Below, one piece after another: positions 60,380 to 64,000 of a stretch of DNA of 64,000 nt; the stretch's first letter is position 1, and each line of letters opens with the position of its first letter. The position numbers and the translations under genes were made by a program. The stretch spans positions 318,896,709 through 318,960,708 of the forward strand of contig OV884056.1 of assembly GCA_930367215.1 (NCBI GenBank), in the 5' to 3' direction. The notes under the pieces were generated by a model. It ran no database searches, was not told the origin of the DNA, and worked only from the letters and a program-made list of their open reading frames with translations. Origin of the DNA: Pollenia angustigena (lineage: Eukaryota > Arthropoda > Insecta > Diptera > Polleniidae).

Positions 60380-61072
60380 CAAGTAAGAAAGTAAAGTCGG
60401 TCAAGCCCGACCATATGATACCCTACACCACAGTATTTAAAAACACATCATGCTTATGTGTCCATATAAATACAGATTTATCTATGTTTATAAACTTCAT
60501 GAAAATCGGTTTGAAAGTTTGTGAGAGGAAGAAATTGTCCCCTGCCTCCCCTTGTGGTCCTATTTTTAAAAACTGTATAGCTAATGTGTCCCTATGGATA
60601 TGGATCTATCTATGTTTTAAATTTTTTCATTTTCATTAAAATCGGTTTGAGAGGCAGAAATTGCCCCTATCTCCCCTCGTGGTCCTATTTTTTAAAAAAT
60701 GCATACATTTTGTGTCTATATAGATAAGGTTCTATCTATGTTTTTAATTTCATTTAAATCGGTTTGATAGTTTCTGAGAGGAAGAAATTTACCCCTATCT
60801 TCCTTCGTGGTCCTACAATTCGGCCCATTTTCAATAGGCTTGGTCCTTGTGCCAATAAGAACCTATGACCCAAATTTCATCAAATTATCTTCAAAATTGC
60901 GACCTGTACTTTGCGCACAAGGTTACATGGACAGCCAGCCTGCCAGCCAGCCCGCCGGACGGACATCGTTAGTTCGACTCAGAAGGTGGGTCTAGGACCA
61001 ATATTTTAAGGCGTTACACACATCAGCACAAATGCATAATACCCTCTCCACTATTGTGGTGTGGGTATAATA
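60380..61072 (+). mobile_element. family B element, apparently full length
   Basis: Starts CAAGTAAGAAAGTAAAGTCG with the hairpin GTCGGTCAAGCCCGAC and ATACCCTACACCACAGT; ends ATACCCTCTCCACTATTGTG, GTGTGGGTATAATAAG. Three diverged units of about 120-130 bp (TATCTATGTTT, AAATCGGTTTGA, GTGGTCCTATTTTT) form the core. Structure parallels family A. No protein encoded. Confidence 0.6.
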
Positions 61073-61095
61073 AGAACGTACGACTATGACTTACA

Positions 61096-61313
61096 GAGCT
61101 ACCTAAACAAGAGCGGCAAACGTTTTTTTTTAAACATGCAAATTCTATTGCCAATACATTTTCAATAAAATAAGACGACCAAGCGATCTATCAAATAAGA
61201 TTTTCCAGCCGGGTGGTGTTAAATTCGCGTTCTAAAGGTTTGTTTCGTATAAGCTATGAAAATGAAAAGTTTTGACATAAAACAGATGCTTGCCGCTCCT
61301 ATTTAGGTAGCTC
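61096..61313. repeat. MITE, 218 bp
   Basis: GAGCTACCTAAACAAGAGCG and the complement of CGCTCCTATTTAGGTAGCTC are inverted ends (about 27 nt, few mismatches). No clear TSD. Confidence 0.6.
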
Positions 61314-61363
61314 AGTTAATGTCGTCAGTCGGTGAGAGATAAATATGATAATGTTTTTGTGTA

Positions 61364-61660
61364 TTATATAATAAGGTAAATAGTTAAGAGCTCCTTCCTG
61401 TAACCTATCGCATGTGTAATGAATCCATATATTTCTTTAAAATTTTCTGTAGGGTTGTTTACAATAGTTATTAACTCATTTTCAGTCAAGGTAAACTTTT
61501 TAAAATGTTTATATCTGATATGACGCAAAATAGGACATATGGCTATGAAATGTAAGATATTTTTAATCTGATTAAGATTGCATAACGAGCAATAATTCAA
61601 GCAGGTCACTTCTAACTTTGAATATGTAGCTAATAGCTGTCGTGTCATTTGAAATTTCAA
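61364..61660 (-). pseudogene. LINE ORF2 C-terminal zinc motif
   Basis: One frame over from the RT body the minus strand reads CLNYCSLCNLNQIKNILHFI then AICP, a C-X2-C...H-X3-C motif like those ending many LINE ORF2 proteins. The stop is near 61364. Poly-A or a 3' tail was not identified between 61314 and 61364. Confidence 0.65.
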
Positions 61661-62890
61661 AATATGATTGAGGCCTCGTGTAATTGAGTTTATAGTAAAA
61701 CCGGTTTGTAGTAGCGGCTTTTTCTAAATGATTACGTTTCAATTCTAATAAAATATCAAATCTTAATTGTTCCCAGCTTTCTTTTGTAGAGCATTCGGAA
61801 ACTCTGGAGGTATTTACTTTATTAGCTAGTGCATCTATTTGCTCATACCAATACACTTTTTTTTGCATAATAATTTTTGTAAGCTGGTGTGGTAAACGGT
61901 CGTTGTTGTATTCATGTAATGTTCTAATAATATATCTTAGATGTAAATCCAATGTAAATATAAAATTATTCTCTACACCAGTTTCCAGCATCAATATATA
62001 TGTGGGTGTAAAAGGTGGCAGTTTAAAACTTTTTTTTAAAAAGAATCGTAGAAGTTTATCTACTTCTTCAAAAAAAGAAAATCCCCATATTTGGGCGGCA
62101 TAAGACTGAATTCCACGGCATACAGATTTAAACAAATTCCATTTTGCTTTTAAGCATATCTCTTTTTTCGCCAAAAAATCATTCCATGTTGCATTAATGC
62201 TGTTTTTTGCAGATAAATTTCTTTTTTCAATGTGTTTTTTAAAAGACATTTTAGGTGATAAAGTAACTCCCAAATACGTATATTCATTTGTGATTCTTAC
62301 AGGCTTACCATTAAAGGTCCATCTTTCCCGTCTTGCGATTCTTCCCCCTTTTCTTAATATCATAATCTCTGATTTTCTCAAATTGACCTGCAGGTTCCAC
62401 ATCTCACAATAACTTTCAAGTTGATTTATCATTTGTTGCATTGTTACGATAATATCAGCTAAAATTACGATGTCGTCCGCATACATTAGTAATCTTACAT
62501 GTGTAGACCCTATATTTATTCCTCCTCCTATATATTCGTGCAAATCGTTTAGATATATTGAAAAAAGTGTTGGTGAAAGTAAACAGCCTTGTTTAACTGC
62601 AGAACCAGTTTCAAACTCATCTGAGACCTCCTCACCATCCCATACCTTAAATTTAGTGTTACTATATATGGTTTCGATCATTTGCACCATTTTTGTTGAT
62701 ACGCCAATAGTATTAAGTTTATAAACCAGAGATTTCCTTGAGATTTTATCAAACGCTGCACTGAAGTCCACGAAAAAAGCGTACAATTTTTTGTTTTCTT
62801 TGAACTTAAGGTGAGCAATTGCGGATAAACTATATAAATTATCAACCGTTGAGTATCCTTCTCTAAATCCAGCTTGGTATTCGGAGAGTT
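61572..62890 (-). pseudogene. LINE ORF2: reverse transcriptase body
   Basis: The frame runs from EYQAGFREGYST (about 62890) through FFVDFSAAFDKISRKSL, GSAVKQGCLLSPTLFSIYLND and LMYADDIVIL (catalytic YADD near 62470-62485), then the thumb (EYTYLGVTLSPKMSFKKHI) and a long C-terminal region. The first in-frame ATG (62784-62786) is internal, not a start. RT catalytic residues are intact. The frame shifts near 61650. Confidence 0.85.
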
Positions 62891-62901
62891 TATTTTATTT
62901 T

Positions 62902-64000
62902 TTATAGCCACGAATTAAGACGATTATTTAGAATGCCCATAAAAATTTTTGCAATTGTATTTATAAAAGATATACCACGATAATTACTCACAGTATTCCT
63001 TTCCCCCTTCTTATAAATTGAAAAAAGTATACTTGTCGTAAATTTTTCATCCAAATTTGCTGTTTCATATATGATGTTGTATGTGTTTGCCAGCTCTTCC
63101 ACAAAAATATCCGTTGAGTTCTTAAAGAATTCATAGCTGACGCGGTCCTCTCCAGGGGCTTTGTTTTTCTTGGCTTTAGCTAGTACGTGTTTTATTTCAA
63201 AAGAAGAAATAGGTTTATCTATTTCTTCATCCGTATATTTCATTGCAGCTTCCATTATATTATGTGAAATATCAGGCGTATTCAAAAGAGTAGAAAAATA
63301 TTGTTTGAACACATTTGCCGGTATATCAGGCTTCGACTGCATTTCTTTGTTTTTTATTTCTTTAATAAGATTCCACCAATCTTTACCAGTTTTTACTAAA
63401 TTGATCTGATTTTCTATCTTTCTGTAATATTCGTATTTACTTCTCTCACAAATTTCTTTATATTTTTTATTTTCGGTAACATATTTTTCTCTGTTGCTTG
63501 TTGTTGGGTTTAGACGAAATGTGGTAAGAGCTCTAAAAGACTTTTCCCTCATGTTATAGCACTTGAAATTAAACCATTTGTTTTCTGTTGTGATATATAC
63601 TTCATTTTTGTGTTTATAAGGGTTTGATATGTTGATAACGTTTATGAAATCTTGCAAATTTAGTACATCCTTTTGTTGTTTATAAATATTTAACTGTTGA
63701 TTAAGTTTTTCTTTATAAATCTCTTTTTTGCTTTCATCCCACTTTAGCTTTGGTAGTAACTTCATTGGCTCTTCTAAATTTCTTCCTTTAATATTTATAG
63801 TTAAAACAATTGGCATATGGTCAGACCATCCTCTACATTCTACCGAAAAACTTTCAATACACTCTAAATTTGCATGTGATGAGGCGCATATATCGTTGAC
63901 TGATTGCCCTACTCCGCTTATATAAGTTAGATTGCCATTTTCATCGCCTTTTGTGCACCCATTTAATACATGTAACCCGAAGTCTTCGCATACCTCAATG
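62902..64000 (-). pseudogene. LINE ORF2: endonuclease C-terminus and RT N-terminus
   Basis: The frame is open from the window edge to about 62902. It begins inside the endonuclease (LNGCTKGDENGNLTYI, then WSDHMPIVL, the SDH catalytic motif). A Lys/Glu-rich linker follows. RT then begins with KKNKAPGEDRVSYEFFKN, LFSIYKKGERNTVSNYRGIS and NTIAKIF. It stops after NNRLNSWL; the homologous reading resumes in another frame with EYQAGFREGYSTVDNL. Confidence 0.85.

Larger units (their letters stand above)
61364..64000 (-). mobile_element. LINE, minus strand, running off the right edge
   Basis: The minus strand encodes, in order, the end of an endonuclease domain (64000-63790), linker, reverse transcriptase and a C-terminal Cys/His motif. 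There are at least two frame breaks (about 62905-62930 and 61640-61660). The 5' part lies outside the window. Clade not assigned; the RT wording differs from the jockey-like copy at 26.5 kb and there is no RNase H. Confidence 0.85.

Overview
The window looks like gene-poor, repeat-dense nuclear DNA of a higher fly (Diptera; a calyptrate fly such as a blowfly or house-fly relative is my guess, not shown). The evidence is strong AT bias, short 55-80 nt GT-AG introns beside one very large TE-filled intron, a P-element-type THAP gene, jockey-like and other LINEs, a BEL/Pao LTR retrotransposon, and many hAT-like and P-like miniature elements with exact 8-bp target-site duplications (TSDs).

One host-type gene stands out. 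It has five plus-strand exons (42986-43170, 43226-44141, 52823-53001, 53070-53263, 53324-53484). The splice phases all agree and give a 544-residue protein with an N-terminal MYND zinc finger and two extended Tudor domains. This is the architecture of fly germline piRNA-pathway Tudor proteins. Its third intron-exon step spans 8.7 kb packed with nested elements, and a 1.16-kb hAT-like element sits about 105 bp upstream of its ATG.

Layout. 1-6.1 kb: AT-rich DNA with an inverted-repeat element, a 5'-truncated LINE (RNase H plus zinc motif, perfect 13-bp TSD) and a hAT-like MITE (8-bp TSD). 6.2-9.3 kb: a decayed LINE interrupted by a 382-bp tandem array. 9.3-20.7 kb: noncoding DNA with several MITEs and two copies of a dispersed family with terminal hairpins ('family A'), one of which holds a 1.9-kb hAT-like element. 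21.0-24.0 kb: P-type MITE, then a P-element-like gene that keeps the THAP DNA-binding exon and the C-terminal exons but has lost its catalytic middle. 24-26.4 kb: repeats, a minisatellite, a truncated P-type MITE and a hairpin. 26.4-29.4 kb: jockey-like LINE. 29.67-35.78 kb: BEL/Pao element with 231-bp LTRs differing at one base, yet a frameshifted pol. 36.0-38.8 kb: hAT-like composite. 38.1-41.5 kb: cluster of P-type MITEs, two of them nested. 41.7-53.5 kb: hAT-like insert and the MYND-Tudor gene. 53.5-61.3 kb: repeats, including a 1.67-kb fold-back with two equal 812-bp arms, and a Ty3/gypsy integrase fragment. 61.36-64.0 kb: minus-strand LINE running off the right edge.

The themes connect. 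P-type MITEs with CAAGG ends lie around a P-like gene that can no longer make a catalytic transposase but still encodes the DNA-binding domain. The only clear host gene is of a type that acts in piRNA silencing of transposons, and it is itself loaded with transposons. All family names come from motifs read by eye; no database search was run.
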